NCBI GenBank assembly: GCA_045642565.1
Contig: JAZUJE010000008.1
Span: 62,001 to 126,000 of the forward strand
Length of the DNA: 64,000 bases
From: UBA1764 sp045642565
GTDB taxonomy: Bacteria > Bacillota > Clostridia > Peptostreptococcales > Anaerovoracaceae
Direction: 5' to 3'
Below are positions 33,986 to 42,759 of the stretch, piece after piece. The notes under the pieces are model-generated. The model searched no databases. It had not been told where the DNA came from and saw nothing but the letters and a program-made list of their open reading frames with translations. How positions within the stretch are numbered: the stretch's first letter is position 1; every line of letters begins with the position of its first letter. The position numbers were made by a program, and so were the translations under genes.

Positions 33986-34830
33986 TGGCTGAATTATATA
34001 AAGGCGTTTTGGTAGCGCAGTCAATAACTGAAGATTTAATTCAAAGGTGTAATAATCTGAAAGCAAAAGGTGTTTTTCCTTGTATAGCTATGCTTAGACT
34101 TGGAGATTCTGAAGCAGATGCTTCATATGAGCGTAATGCGGTAAAACGTTGCGAGAAAATAGGCATTATGGTTAAATACTTTAACTTGCCGGAAAAAGCT
34201 CAAAAATCGGAGATTTTGGGCGCTATAAAGCAAATTAATGAGGATGACTCAATTCATTCCTGCTTAATGTTTAGACCTATTTATGACAAGGATTTAGAAA
34301 AAGAAGCAGCTGATTTACTATTACCCCAAAAAGATGTAGATTGTATGACCCCTATATCATTATCAAATCTGTTTCTTGGAAGTGCGGATGGTTTTGCTCC
34401 TTGTACGGCTCAGGCTTGTATAGAAATTATTGATTATTATGGTTTAGATGTGTCAGGGAAAAATGTATGTGTTATCGGCAGAAGCCCTGTTGTTGGAAAA
34501 CCATTATCAATGATGTTGCAAAACAGAAACGCTACCGTAACAATGTGTCACTCAAAGACTGTTGGATTGGAAGATATCGTAAAAAGAGCTGATGTGGTAT
34601 TTGTTGCAACAGGCCATGTAAACACAGTAAAAAGTAACATGGTTAACGATAAACAAATTATTGTTGATATTGGTGTAAATTTTGTAGATGGACAAATATG
34701 TGGTGATGTTGATTTCTTCGGATGTGAACCAATTGTAAAAGCTATTACACCGGTTCCTGGTGGAGTAGGAGCAGTTACAACATCAGTACTTGCGAAACAC
34801 ATTATTGAAGCCGCAGAAAATAGATTATAA
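33985..34830 (+). CDS. folD: methylenetetrahydrofolate dehydrogenase/methenyl-THF cyclohydrolase
   Basis: 281 residues. Folate-site stretch SYERNAVKRCEKIGI with the catalytic lysine region, DVDCMTPISLSNL, the phosphate-loop CVIGRSPVVGKPLSMML and the C-terminal TPVPGGVGAVTTSVLAKHIIEAA all match FolD. It interconverts methylene-, methenyl- and formyl-THF. A separate FchA cyclohydrolase is encoded 3 kb downstream, so the second activity may be duplicated. Confidence 0.95.
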   Translation: MAELYKGVLVAQSITEDLIQRCNNLKAKGVFPCIAMLRLGDSEADASYERNAVKRCEKIGIMVKYFNLPEKAQKSEILGAIKQINEDDSIHSCLMFRPIYDKDLEKEAADLLLPQKDVDCMTPISLSNLFLGSADGFAPCTAQACIEIIDYYGLDVSGKNVCVIGRSPVVGKPLSMMLQNRNATVTMCHSKTVGLEDIVKRADVVFVATGHVNTVKSNMVNDKQIIVDIGVNFVDGQICGDVDFFGCEPIVKAITPVPGGVGAVTTSVLAKHIIEAAENRL

Positions 34831-34857
34831 TTATAGTGTGTCCGCCAAGCGTACACC

Positions 34858-34866
34858 TGTTATAAT
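34858..34866 (+). promoter_or_regulatory. possible extended -10 promoter of fhs
   Basis: TGT followed by TATAAT (34861-34866) in the 84 base gap between folD and fhs; no -35 seen. The gap also holds a GC-rich stretch (GGGCCCCGGAGGTG) that includes the Shine-Dalgarno of fhs. Confidence 0.4.
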
Positions 34867-34914
34867 AGATTAGAATAATGCATAAGTAGTGGCTACGGGC
34901 CCCGGAGGTGAATT

Positions 34915-36597
34915 ATGAAATATAAGTCAGATATCGAAATCGCACAAGCTTGCAAGATGAAAAAAATCACAGATATTGCTAAGCTGGCAGGTATCAATGA
35001 AAAGTATATCGAGCAGTATGGCAACTACAAGGCAAAGGTAGATTACCAGCTGCTTTTTGATATGCAAAAAGCAAAAAAGCCTGATGGCAAATTAGTACTT
35101 GTAACTGCTATTACTCCTACTCCGGCAGGAGAGGGTAAAACAACTACATCTGTTGGTTTGGCCGATGGACTTCGCAAGATAGGAAAGAAGTCTATTCTTG
35201 CATTAAGAGAGCCAAGCCTTGGTCCTGTATTTGGAATTAAGGGAGGCGCTGCAGGTGGTGGCTATGCTCAGGTTGTTCCTATGGAGGATATTAATCTTCA
35301 TTTTACAGGAGATTTCCATGCAATAGGTGCTGCTAACAATCTTCTTGCTGCAATGCTTGATAATCATATTCAGCAAGGTAATGAACTTGGAATTGATCCA
35401 AAACAAATTACATGGAAACGCTGTGTCGATATGAATGACAGACAGCTTAGAAATGTTGTTGATGGGCTTGGTGGCAAAGCTCATGGAGTGCCAAGAGAAG
35501 ATGGTTTTGACATTACAGTTGCATCTGAGATTATGGCTGTATTTTGTCTATCATCTGACATTGCCGATTTGAAGAAGAGATTAGGTCGCATTATTGTTGC
35601 ATATACCTATGGTGGTAAACCTGTTACAGCACATGATTTAAAAGCTGAGGGAGCAATGGCAGCCTTACTTAAGGATGCTTTAAAGCCAAATCTTGTTCAG
35701 ACATTAGAGGGAACTCCGGCATTTGTTCATGGCGGACCATTTGCGAATATTGCCCATGGTTGCAACTCTATTACAGCAACAAAACTTGCTCTTAAGCTTT
35801 CTGATTATACAATTACAGAAGCCGGATTTGCTGCAGATCTTGGAGCTGAAAAATTCTTAGATATTAAGTGTCGCATGGCAAAACTCAAACCAAGTGCAGT
35901 TGTTTTGGTTGCTACAGTTCGCGCTCTAAAATATCATGGTGGCGTTGCTAAGGCAGATTTGAACAAAGAAAATCTTGAAGCGCTCGAAAAGGGTATGCCA
36001 AATCTCTTACAGCATGTAAAGAATATTACTGAAGTATATAAATTGCCATGTGTTGTAGCAATTAATGCTTTCCCTACAGATACAAAGAAAGAGCTTTCCC
36101 TTGTTGAAAAGAAGTGCAAGGAACTTGGAGTTAATGCTGTTCTTTCAGAGCATTGGGCAAAGGGTGGCACAGGTGCAGTTAAACTTGCTGAAGAAGTTGT
36201 TAGAGTTTGCGAAAAGCCAAATAAGTTTACATATAGCTATAGTTTAAGTGGCAGCATAGAAAATAAATTAGAGGCAATTTGTAAGAGAATTTATCATGCT
36301 GATGGGGTTGCATTAACAGATAATGCAAAAAAACAGCTTAAACAGCTTAGTGAATTGGGCTTTGATAAATTGCCAATTTGTATGGCAAAAACACAATATT
36401 CATTTTCAGATGATCCTAAGTTACTAGGAGCTCCAAAGGGCTTTACAGTAACAGTACGTAATCTTAAAGTTTCTGCCGGAGCAGGTTTTATTGTTGCACT
36501 TACGGGTGATATTATGACTATGCCAGGACTTCCAAAGAGACCTGCAGCAGAAAAGATTGATGTAGATAATAGTGGTAAAATCACAGGATTATTCTAA
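34915..36597 (+). CDS. fhs: formate--tetrahydrofolate ligase
   Basis: 560 residues, normal length. P-loop TPAGEGKTTTSVGLADGL (about residues 65-82), REPSLGPVFGIKGGAAGGGYAQV, LHFTGDFHAIGAANNLLAA, and C-terminal GAGFIVALTGDIMTMPGLPKRPAA are diagnostic. It makes 10-formyl-THF from formate, THF and ATP. In anaerobes it serves purine synthesis and C1 metabolism. GGAGGTG precedes the ATG. Codon use is consistent with good expression. Confidence 0.98.
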   Translation: MKYKSDIEIAQACKMKKITDIAKLAGINEKYIEQYGNYKAKVDYQLLFDMQKAKKPDGKLVLVTAITPTPAGEGKTTTSVGLADGLRKIGKKSILALREPSLGPVFGIKGGAAGGGYAQVVPMEDINLHFTGDFHAIGAANNLLAAMLDNHIQQGNELGIDPKQITWKRCVDMNDRQLRNVVDGLGGKAHGVPREDGFDITVASEIMAVFCLSSDIADLKKRLGRIIVAYTYGGKPVTAHDLKAEGAMAALLKDALKPNLVQTLEGTPAFVHGGPFANIAHGCNSITATKLALKLSDYTITEAGFAADLGAEKFLDIKCRMAKLKPSAVVLVATVRALKYHGGVAKADLNKENLEALEKGMPNLLQHVKNITEVYKLPCVVAINAFPTDTKKELSLVEKKCKELGVNAVLSEHWAKGGTGAVKLAEEVVRVCEKPNKFTYSYSLSGSIENKLEAICKRIYHADGVALTDNAKKQLKQLSELGFDKLPICMAKTQYSFSDDPKLLGAPKGFTVTVRNLKVSAGAGFIVALTGDIMTMPGLPKRPAAEKIDVDNSGKITGLF

Positions 36598-36599
36598 GC

Positions 36600-37100
36600 A
36601 TGAGGACAAAACAATTAGCCATTAACGCAATGCTTGCGGCAATGTGTGCTGTGCTTGGATATGTTTCGCTTGATTTAGGAAATCTTAAATTTACGTTTGA
36701 ATCTTTCCCGATTCTTCTTGGAGCGCTGATTTATGGTCCTGTTGATGGGATGATAGTTGCATTCGTCGGGACAAGTATTTATCAAATTTTAAAATATGGA
36801 CTTATATCTACAACGATTTTGTGGATAATTCCATATGTGATTTATGCCTTGTTGATTGGACTCTTTCGCAAAAAGAATTGGTGGGTATTAATTATTGTAA
36901 GCGGAATTGTTCTCACAATGCTAAATACAGGCGCTATTTATCTTGATAGTATAATTTGGGATTATTACACTTTTGCTTACGTCTTTGGATCATTTATATT
37001 CAGGCTTGTGGCAAGCATAATTAAATCAATTATATTTACGATAATAATAAAAAAGATATGGAACTCGATAAAAAAAGTGTCAGGGATTTCACAGAATTAA
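36600..37100 (+). CDS. ECF transporter S component, probably folate-related
   Basis: 166 residues, five or six hydrophobic segments, starting KQLAINAMLAAMCAVLGYVSLDLGNLKFTFESFPILLGALIYGPVDG, the S-component pattern. It lies between fhs and fchA inside the folate operon, overlapping fchA by 43 bases, so folate (FolT-type) uptake is a reasonable inference. No THF riboswitch was recognised upstream. The energising EcfA/EcfT subunits are not in the window. Confidence 0.7.
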   Translation: MRTKQLAINAMLAAMCAVLGYVSLDLGNLKFTFESFPILLGALIYGPVDGMIVAFVGTSIYQILKYGLISTTILWIIPYVIYALLIGLFRKKNWWVLIIVSGIVLTMLNTGAIYLDSIIWDYYTFAYVFGSFIFRLVASIIKSIIFTIIIKKIWNSIKKVSGISQN

Positions 37101-37672
37101 TAGCAAGTAAAGCTCCGTTCCCTGGCGGAGGTGGTGCAAGTGCTGCTGTTGCGGCAATTGGTGTTGCACTTGGCGATATGGTAGGGGAGCTTACTGTAGG
37201 TAAAAAGACTTATGCTTCTGTTGAAACTGAAATAAAGGAGCTTATGGAAAAAGCGCAAAATCTTCGTGTTCGTTTTTTAGAATTAATAAATAAGGATGCT
37301 GAAGATTTTGAGCCTCTATCAAAGGCATATTCTATTCCGAAGGATGATCCGAATAGAGATGCTGAACTTGAGCGTTGCTTACAGTTAGCTGCAAAAGCCC
37401 CGCTTGAAATTTTTGATTTATCTTGTGAAGCAATAGAAATTTTTATGCCTTTAGCAACAAAGGGTAGCAAACTTGCTATATCTGATGCAGCTACCGGTGT
37501 TGTATTTTGTTGGTCGGCAATGTATGGTGCTGCTGTTAATGTTAAAGTGAATACAAAGCTTATGAAAGATCGTGCATATGCTGAAAAAGTAAATAAACAT
37601 GTAGATGATTTAATGCAGAGGTATTGGCCTTTAGCTGAAAAAACATATGAAGTGGTTTATAAACAATTTTAA
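37058..37672 (+). CDS. fchA: methenyltetrahydrofolate cyclohydrolase (FTCD cyclodeaminase family)
   Basis: 204 residues. The FchA/cyclodeaminase start is clear (SVRDFTELIASKAPFPGGGGASAAVAAIGVALGDMVGELT), with helical remainder ending LMQRYWPLAEKTYEVVYKQF. It hydrolyses methenyl-THF to formyl-THF. Starts 43 bases inside the S-component gene and its stop overlaps the ATG of folC (TAATG). Confidence 0.88.
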   Translation: MELDKKSVRDFTELIASKAPFPGGGGASAAVAAIGVALGDMVGELTVGKKTYASVETEIKELMEKAQNLRVRFLELINKDAEDFEPLSKAYSIPKDDPNRDAELERCLQLAAKAPLEIFDLSCEAIEIFMPLATKGSKLAISDAATGVVFCWSAMYGAAVNVKVNTKLMKDRAYAEKVNKHVDDLMQRYWPLAEKTYEVVYKQF

Positions 37673-38859
37673 TGAATAAGGAATTATGTGCCCGCCTGGG
37701 GAACCCTCAGAGCGGGCAAAACTTTATACATGTAGCGGGAACCAATGGTAAGGGATCGACATGTGCAATGCTTGCCGAGATTTTGCAATGCGCCGGATAT
37801 AAGGTCGGACTCTTTACTTCACCTCATCTTGAGCGCTATACTGAGAGAATTAAGATAAATGGTGAAGAAATTAGCCAAAAAGATTGGGATAGACTTGAAA
37901 AACAGGTTAACGATGCAGCAGTAGACCTTGAAACCGTTGAATTTGACAGGATAACAGCACTTGGCTTTTTGAAATTCAAAGAAGAAAACTGTGATGTTGT
38001 AGTTCTTGAAGTTGGCCTTGGCGGGCTAATGGATTCTACTAATATCATTGAAAATCCAATGCTTTGCGCCATTGCCACCATAGGTTTAGATCATACTGAG
38101 ATATTAGGGGATACAATTGAAAAAATTGCTTTAGATAAGGCTGGAATCATCAAAAATGGCTCAAATGTGGTCGTTTCATATCAAAAACCAGAAGCCCTAG
38201 AAGTCTTTAAGCGCAAGGCTTTAGAGACTTGCTCAAATTTGACTATTACAGATCCAAAGCAGGAAACACTTCATTCGATAAGTTTTGATGGTCAAGTAAT
38301 CAGTTACAAAAGCCATAAAGGCTTGAAATTAAGCCTTCTTGGTAGTTATCAGTATAAGAATGCTGCATTGGTCCTTGATTGTGTAGATCAGTTAAGAAAA
38401 TCGCTAAATATTCCCGAAAAAGCGGTTAAGGAAGGCCTTGCAAATGTATCATGGCCTGGAAGATTTGAAATTTTAAGGAAATCTCCACTTGTGATTTTGG
38501 ATGGGGCTCATAATCCGAATGGCGTTGAAGAACTTGCCGAGTGTATAAAAGCTTATATCCCGAGAAAAAAGATTCATTTTGTAATGGGGGTACTTAAAGA
38601 CAAAGATTATGAAACGATGCTTGATATTATATCTCCACTTGCAAAGAAATTTACGCTTATTACGCCTCCATCACAAAGAGCTCTTTCAGCTTTAAGTTTA
38701 GAAACTTTAATTAAAGAGAAATATAATCTTGAGGTAGAGGCTGCAATGTCAATAAAAGAAGGCGTAAAAATAGCCACTGAGCATCAAGATTTCAAAGAAC
38801 AGGTCGTGATCTTTGGATCTTTATACCAAGTGGCTGAAATACGTAATATGTTTTTATAA
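37672..38859 (+). CDS. folC: folylpolyglutamate/dihydrofolate synthase
   Basis: 395 residues. P-loop HVAGTNGKGSTCAML at residues 21-35, LFTSPHLERYTERI, VVLEVGLGGLMDSTNI, ATIGLDHTEILGDTIEKIALDKAGIIK and the ligase C-domain DGAHNPNGVEEL are present. The P-loop usually follows about 40-50 residues; here only 20 precede it, and an in-frame stop directly upstream rules out a longer start. It adds glutamates to folate and closes the C1 operon. nadK is convergent (6 base overlap). Confidence 0.93.
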   Translation: MNKELCARLGNPQSGQNFIHVAGTNGKGSTCAMLAEILQCAGYKVGLFTSPHLERYTERIKINGEEISQKDWDRLEKQVNDAAVDLETVEFDRITALGFLKFKEENCDVVVLEVGLGGLMDSTNIIENPMLCAIATIGLDHTEILGDTIEKIALDKAGIIKNGSNVVVSYQKPEALEVFKRKALETCSNLTITDPKQETLHSISFDGQVISYKSHKGLKLSLLGSYQYKNAALVLDCVDQLRKSLNIPEKAVKEGLANVSWPGRFEILRKSPLVILDGAHNPNGVEELAECIKAYIPRKKIHFVMGVLKDKDYETMLDIISPLAKKFTLITPPSQRALSALSLETLIKEKYNLEVEAAMSIKEGVKIATEHQDFKEQVVIFGSLYQVAEIRNMFL

Positions 38860-39648
38860 AAACTTTGATTTAACTTTATTCCAGAAATCGAATCCGGATA
38901 ATCTAACGATTTTAACTTCCTTCTCGGAAATTGAAATCGTTATTTTTTTTATTCCTTCGAAAGAATTGTTGCTTCCATCAGTGATAATGATAGCATCGTT
39001 GGTATCTTTAGGGATAATAACAATTTGCTCATTTGCCGGAGCCAGCAAGCTTGAAGTGAAATTTCTATAGACCGAATTATTTATAGGGGCCATAGGTGTA
39101 ATTTGCAAAAGCTTAAGCCTCGGATCAATAATACTTCCACCAAGAGCATAGTTATATGCTGTGCTTCCTGATGGTGATGAGACGAGGAGCCCATCGCCAC
39201 TAAAACTTTCAATAAAGCTATCGCCAATGTACAAATCTAAATGAATAAGACTGCTTGAAAAGTGCTTTACAAGTACATCATTAAGCGCAGGGTCTAATAG
39301 CTTAGTTCCTTTTTCTGTTTCTATAACAGTTTGTATTGTTTTGTGAGTTTGAATTGTAAAATTTTCTGATTTGCAAGCATCAACAACCTTATTAAGTTCT
39401 GATGGAATGAATTCGGTATAAAAGCCCAAATGTCCGGTATTTATTCCAAGAACCGGAATATTAGCGAAATTTATGGCCTTAAAACTTTTAAGAAAAGTGC
39501 CATCTCCACCAATAGTAATAACTAAATCAGAATCTTTTGAAAATTTTGGCAATATATTAAAGCCGTTATCTTTTAGAAGTTTTTCAAGCTCTGCTTTAGT
39601 TTTTATAGACGAAGCTTCGTCATTTGCTCTAATAAATATGTTTTTCAT
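38854..39648 (-). CDS. nadK: NAD kinase
   Basis: 264 residues from the ATG at 39648 (an in-frame GTG at 39663 is possible but lies upstream of the predicted start of transcription). GGDGTFLKSFKAI (the catalytic GGDG), INTGHLGFYTEF, and SSPSGSTAYNYALGGSIIDP are diagnostic. It phosphorylates NAD to NADP. TATAAT on the minus strand (39655-39660) lies six bases before the ATG, leaving no room for a Shine-Dalgarno, which suggests a leaderless mRNA. Confidence 0.92.
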   Translation of the reverse strand: MKNIFIRANDEASSIKTKAELEKLLKDNGFNILPKFSKDSDLVITIGGDGTFLKSFKAINFANIPVLGINTGHLGFYTEFIPSELNKVVDACKSENFTIQTHKTIQTVIETEKGTKLLDPALNDVLVKHFSSSLIHLDLYIGDSFIESFSGDGLLVSSPSGSTAYNYALGGSIIDPRLKLLQITPMAPINNSVYRNFTSSLLAPANEQIVIIPKDTNDAIIITDGSNNSFEGIKKITISISEKEVKIVRLSGFDFWNKVKSKFL

Positions 39649-39654
39649 GCTTTT

Positions 39655-39660
39655 ATTATA
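39655..39660 (-). promoter_or_regulatory. -10 element of nadK with no room for a leader
   Basis: TATAAT on the minus strand followed by AAAAGC and then the ATG. No convincing -35 at 16-18 bases. Confidence 0.45.
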
Positions 39661-39680
39661 CACGAATTTAGTAGATTTTG

Positions 39681-39689
39681 TGGTAAAAT
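39681..39689 (+). promoter_or_regulatory. extended -10 promoter of nfnA
   Basis: TGG followed by TAAAAT (39684-39689), 41 bases before the nfnA ATG; a good Shine-Dalgarno (TGAGGAG) follows. Confidence 0.45.
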
Positions 39690-39729
39690 AGTTAGGAATT
39701 AACTCATTTTATGTTATGAGGAGAACGAA

Positions 39730-40575
39730 ATGTATAAAATAATTAAGAAAAAGGAATTAAATCCAACAGTAACATTAATGGAAATTGATGCTCCATATGT
39801 TGCTAAAAAGGCAGAACCGGGCAATTTTATCATTCTTCGTGTTGATGAAGATGGTGAAAGAATACCGCTTACTGTAGCTGATTTTGATAGGCAAAGGGGC
39901 ACAGTAACAATTATTTTCCAAATAGTCGGTGCAACAACAGAACGCCTAAATCATAAAAAAGAAGGCGAATATATTTCTGATTTTGTCGGACCACTTGGAA
40001 AAGCTTCAGAGTTGGAAGGCTTAAAAAAGGTGTGTGTAGTTGGCGGTGGCGTAGGTAATGCAATTGCATACCCAGTTGCAAAAAAACTTCATAATCTTGG
40101 GGCTGATGTTACTGTAATTGCCGGCTTTAAGAATAAAGATCTTGTAATCTTAGAAGATGAATTTGAGAAAGCAAGCAGCAAATTTATTAAAATGTCAGAT
40201 GAGGGAAATTGGGGTGAAAAAGGGCTTGTAACAGATGCTCTTAAGAAGCTTTTAGACTCCGGTGAAACATTTGATGAAGTAATCACAATTGGTCCAGTTA
40301 TCATGATGAAATTCGTTTCAGCTGTTACTAAAGAATATGGAATTAAAACTATAGTTTCGATGAACTCAATTATGGTCGATGGAACAGGTATGTGTGGAGC
40401 TTGCAGACTTACAGTTGGCGGAGAAACAAAATTTGCTTGCGTAGACGGTCCTGAATTTGATGGGCATCTTGTAGATTTTGATGAAGCTATGAGCAGAGGC
40501 TCAATGTACAAAGATTTTGAAAGAAAACAACATGATCATGTTTGCAACTTATTTAAGATGGAGGTGAATAAATAA
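39730..40575 (+). CDS. nfnA: NADH-dependent ferredoxin:NADP oxidoreductase, FAD/[2Fe-2S] subunit
   Basis: 281 residues of the ferredoxin-NADP reductase/dihydroorotate dehydrogenase-electron-transfer (SudB) type: FAD-binding IPLTVADFDRQRGTV, NAD-binding VCVVGGGVGNAIAYPVAKKL and the C-terminal iron-sulfur site GMCGACRLTVGGETKFACVDGPEFDGHLVDFDEA. With the flavoprotein encoded next it forms NfnAB, which bifurcates electrons from NADPH to NAD and ferredoxin. Sulfide dehydrogenase is the alternative name of the same pair. Confidence 0.9.
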   Translation: MYKIIKKKELNPTVTLMEIDAPYVAKKAEPGNFIILRVDEDGERIPLTVADFDRQRGTVTIIFQIVGATTERLNHKKEGEYISDFVGPLGKASELEGLKKVCVVGGGVGNAIAYPVAKKLHNLGADVTVIAGFKNKDLVILEDEFEKASSKFIKMSDEGNWGEKGLVTDALKKLLDSGETFDEVITIGPVIMMKFVSAVTKEYGIKTIVSMNSIMVDGTGMCGACRLTVGGETKFACVDGPEFDGHLVDFDEAMSRGSMYKDFERKQHDHVCNLFKMEVNK

Positions 40576-41957
40576 TGCCTAATATGTCATTAAAGAAAAA
40601 TGAAATGCCATCTCAGGAAGCAAACGTTAGAAATAAGAATTTTAAAGAAGTTGCTTTAGGGTATTCTTTAGAGCAGGCTCTTGATGAAGCTGAGAGATGC
40701 TTGAATTGTAAAAATAGCCCTTGTTCTGAAGGCTGTCCTGTAGGAATTAAGATTCCACAGTTCATAGCAAAAGTCAGAGAAAAAGATTTTGAGGCTGCAT
40801 ATCAGATTATCAATGAAGATAGCTCGCTTCCTGCAGTTTGCGGACGCGTTTGTCCTCAGGAAACCCAGTGCGAAGAAAAGTGTGTTCGTGGGATTAAGGG
40901 TGAACCGGTTGGTATTGGGCGCCTTGAAAGATTTGTGGCAGACTGGCATAACGCTAATGCAAAAGCAGAAACACAAAAACCGGCAAGCAATGGCCATAGA
41001 GTAGCTGTTGTTGGTTCGGGCCCATCAGGATTAACCTGTGCCGGAGATCTTGCGAAAAAAGGTTATGATGTAACAATCTTTGAAGCTCTTCACACAGCAG
41101 GTGGCGTATTGGTGTATGGTATTCCGGAATTCAGACTTCCAAAGGCAATCGTTCAAAAAGAAGTTGAAGGTTTACAAGCTCTTGGTGTTAAGGTTGAAAC
41201 TAATGTAGTTATCGGAAAGACAATTACTATTGATGAACTTTTTGAAATGGGGTTCGAATCTGTATTTGTTGGATCCGGTGCAGGTCTTCCATCATTCATG
41301 AAGATTCCTGGTGAAAACTTAAAGGGCGTATATTCTGCAAATGAATTTTTAACAAGAACTAATTTGATGAAGGCCTATAAAGAAGATAGCCAAACTCCAA
41401 TCAAGAAAAACGATAATGTAATTGTTGTCGGCGGTGGTAATGTAGCTATGGATGCTGCAAGATGTGCACTTCGACTTGGAGCAAAAAATGTATATATAGT
41501 ATACAGACGTTCAGAAGAAGAACTTCCTGCAAGACGAGAAGAAGTTGAACATGCAAAAGAAGAAGGAATCATCTTTAAGCTTCTTAACAATCCGGTTAAG
41601 ATCAATGGAGATGAAAACGGATTTGTTAAATCAGTTACTTGCCTTAGACAGGAACTTGGTGAACCGGATGCATCCGGTCGCCGCAGCCCACATCCAGTTG
41701 AAGGAAGTGAATTTGACATCGAAGCAGATTGCGTAATTATGTCAATTGGTACTTCACCAAATCCACTTATTAAATCAACAACTCCGGGCCTTGATTCCAA
41801 TAAACATGGCTGCCTCGTAGCTGATGAAGCAACAGGCAAAACTACGAAAGATCATGTTTATGCCGGAGGCGATGCTGTAACAGGTGCTGCTACTGTAATT
41901 CTTGCTATGGGAGCTGGTAAAGCAGCAGCAAAAGCTATTGATGAAGAGCTTAAATAA
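40575..41957 (+). CDS. nfnB: NADH-dependent ferredoxin:NADP oxidoreductase, large flavoprotein subunit (GltD-like)
   Basis: 460 residues. N-terminal iron-sulfur region CLNCKNSPCSEGCPVGIKIPQFI and CGRVCPQETQCEEKCVRG, then FAD motif VAVVGSGPSGLTCAGDLAKKGY and NADPH motif VIVVGGGNVAMDAARCALRLGA, ending AGGDAVTGAATVILAMGAGKAAA. This is the GltD/SudA/NfnB pattern; the adjacent nfnA and the absence of a glutamate synthase large subunit decide for NfnB. Start overlaps the nfnA stop (TAATG). Confidence 0.9.
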   Translation: MPNMSLKKNEMPSQEANVRNKNFKEVALGYSLEQALDEAERCLNCKNSPCSEGCPVGIKIPQFIAKVREKDFEAAYQIINEDSSLPAVCGRVCPQETQCEEKCVRGIKGEPVGIGRLERFVADWHNANAKAETQKPASNGHRVAVVGSGPSGLTCAGDLAKKGYDVTIFEALHTAGGVLVYGIPEFRLPKAIVQKEVEGLQALGVKVETNVVIGKTITIDELFEMGFESVFVGSGAGLPSFMKIPGENLKGVYSANEFLTRTNLMKAYKEDSQTPIKKNDNVIVVGGGNVAMDAARCALRLGAKNVYIVYRRSEEELPARREEVEHAKEEGIIFKLLNNPVKINGDENGFVKSVTCLRQELGEPDASGRRSPHPVEGSEFDIEADCVIMSIGTSPNPLIKSTTPGLDSNKHGCLVADEATGKTTKDHVYAGGDAVTGAATVILAMGAGKAAAKAIDEELK

Positions 41958-41984
41958 AATTTTATAAAATTGTAAAAAATTCCC

Positions 41985-42013
41985 TTTACAAACTATTCCA
42001 AAAATTGTAAGAT
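41985..42013 (+). promoter_or_regulatory. promoter of the Tad locus
   Basis: TTTACA (41985-41990), 17 base spacer, TAAGAT (42008-42013), about 30 bases upstream of the first tad gene. Confidence 0.6.
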
Positions 42014-42042
42014 ATTGGAAAGTGGTAAGGGGAATTTTTATT

Positions 42043-42759
42043 ATGGAAAAAATTAAAGTCTCTGTAGAATTTTCAGATATCGAATACTCCAAAAGCCTTG
42101 AAAAGGCTTTGTTATTACGTTATCACAACATAGTTATTTCAAAAGATACCCCTGAGGTAACTATCAATGAAACCCTTAGTCCACCTTTCTTGCCGGTCCG
42201 TTCTTATTATGAAGTGATCATGGCTAAAATGAACCGCGAAACAGGACCGGCAAAGCCCCAAGAAAATGTTAAATATATAGCTTTTACTTCTGCTGGCGGA
42301 GGAAATGGGCTTACAACGACAGCACTATGTTATGCAAGGTTAGCTTCAAGAATATTTGGCAGAAAAGTTGGTTTTATTAGTTTTGATCCAAACTTTAGAA
42401 ATAAGTTTAACAACGATGATGAATATGGTGTCCAATATTTTTTTGACTGGCCAGTTTTTGCAGATATAGATGAATTAGTTTTAGATATATCATCAACGGT
42501 AGACAATTATCAGGATTTGCTTGATGTATGTGAGACAAGAATAGTAATCACCGGATTTTCTGATTCAAGATATTCTTTGTGTGATGAATATTTTAAAATG
42601 CTCTGTGATTCTGCGCAGACATATGTAATTTCACCAAAAACATATAGATTTGAAAATCATTTTGAAGAAAATCCAAATTCTGCTGATATCCATGGGCAAC
42701 TTGGGAAGGAGATGTTAGAGTTTGCTAAAGAACTTGAACGCGAACAGACCGCAAGCTAG
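42043..42759 (+). CDS. tadZ: TadZ/CpaE-like ATPase-fold protein
   Basis: 238 residues from the ATG at 42043, chosen over an in-frame GTG at 42022 because AAGGGG lies ten bases before it. After an N-terminal receiver-like part, IAFTSAGGGNGLTTTALCYARL (about residues 78-100) is a MinD/ParA-type P-loop in which the usual lysine of GKT is leucine. TadZ proteins place the Tad pilus machine at the cell pole or membrane. Its 3' end overlaps tadA. Confidence 0.75.
   Translation: MEKIKVSVEFSDIEYSKSLEKALLLRYHNIVISKDTPEVTINETLSPPFLPVRSYYEVIMAKMNRETGPAKPQENVKYIAFTSAGGGNGLTTTALCYARLASRIFGRKVGFISFDPNFRNKFNNDDEYGVQYFFDWPVFADIDELVLDISSTVDNYQDLLDVCETRIVITGFSDSRYSLCDEYFKMLCDSAQTYVISPKTYRFENHFEENPNSADIHGQLGKEMLEFAKELEREQTAS

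Noticed and set aside
34831..34914. THF riboswitch in front of fhs
   Set aside because: The gap is only 84 bases and none of the conserved THF-riboswitch segments was recognised.
40089..41839. Long minus-strand frames inside nfnA and nfnB (40089-40511, 41375-41839)
   Set aside because: Antisense shadows of well-conserved genes; no ribosome site and no recognisable motif.
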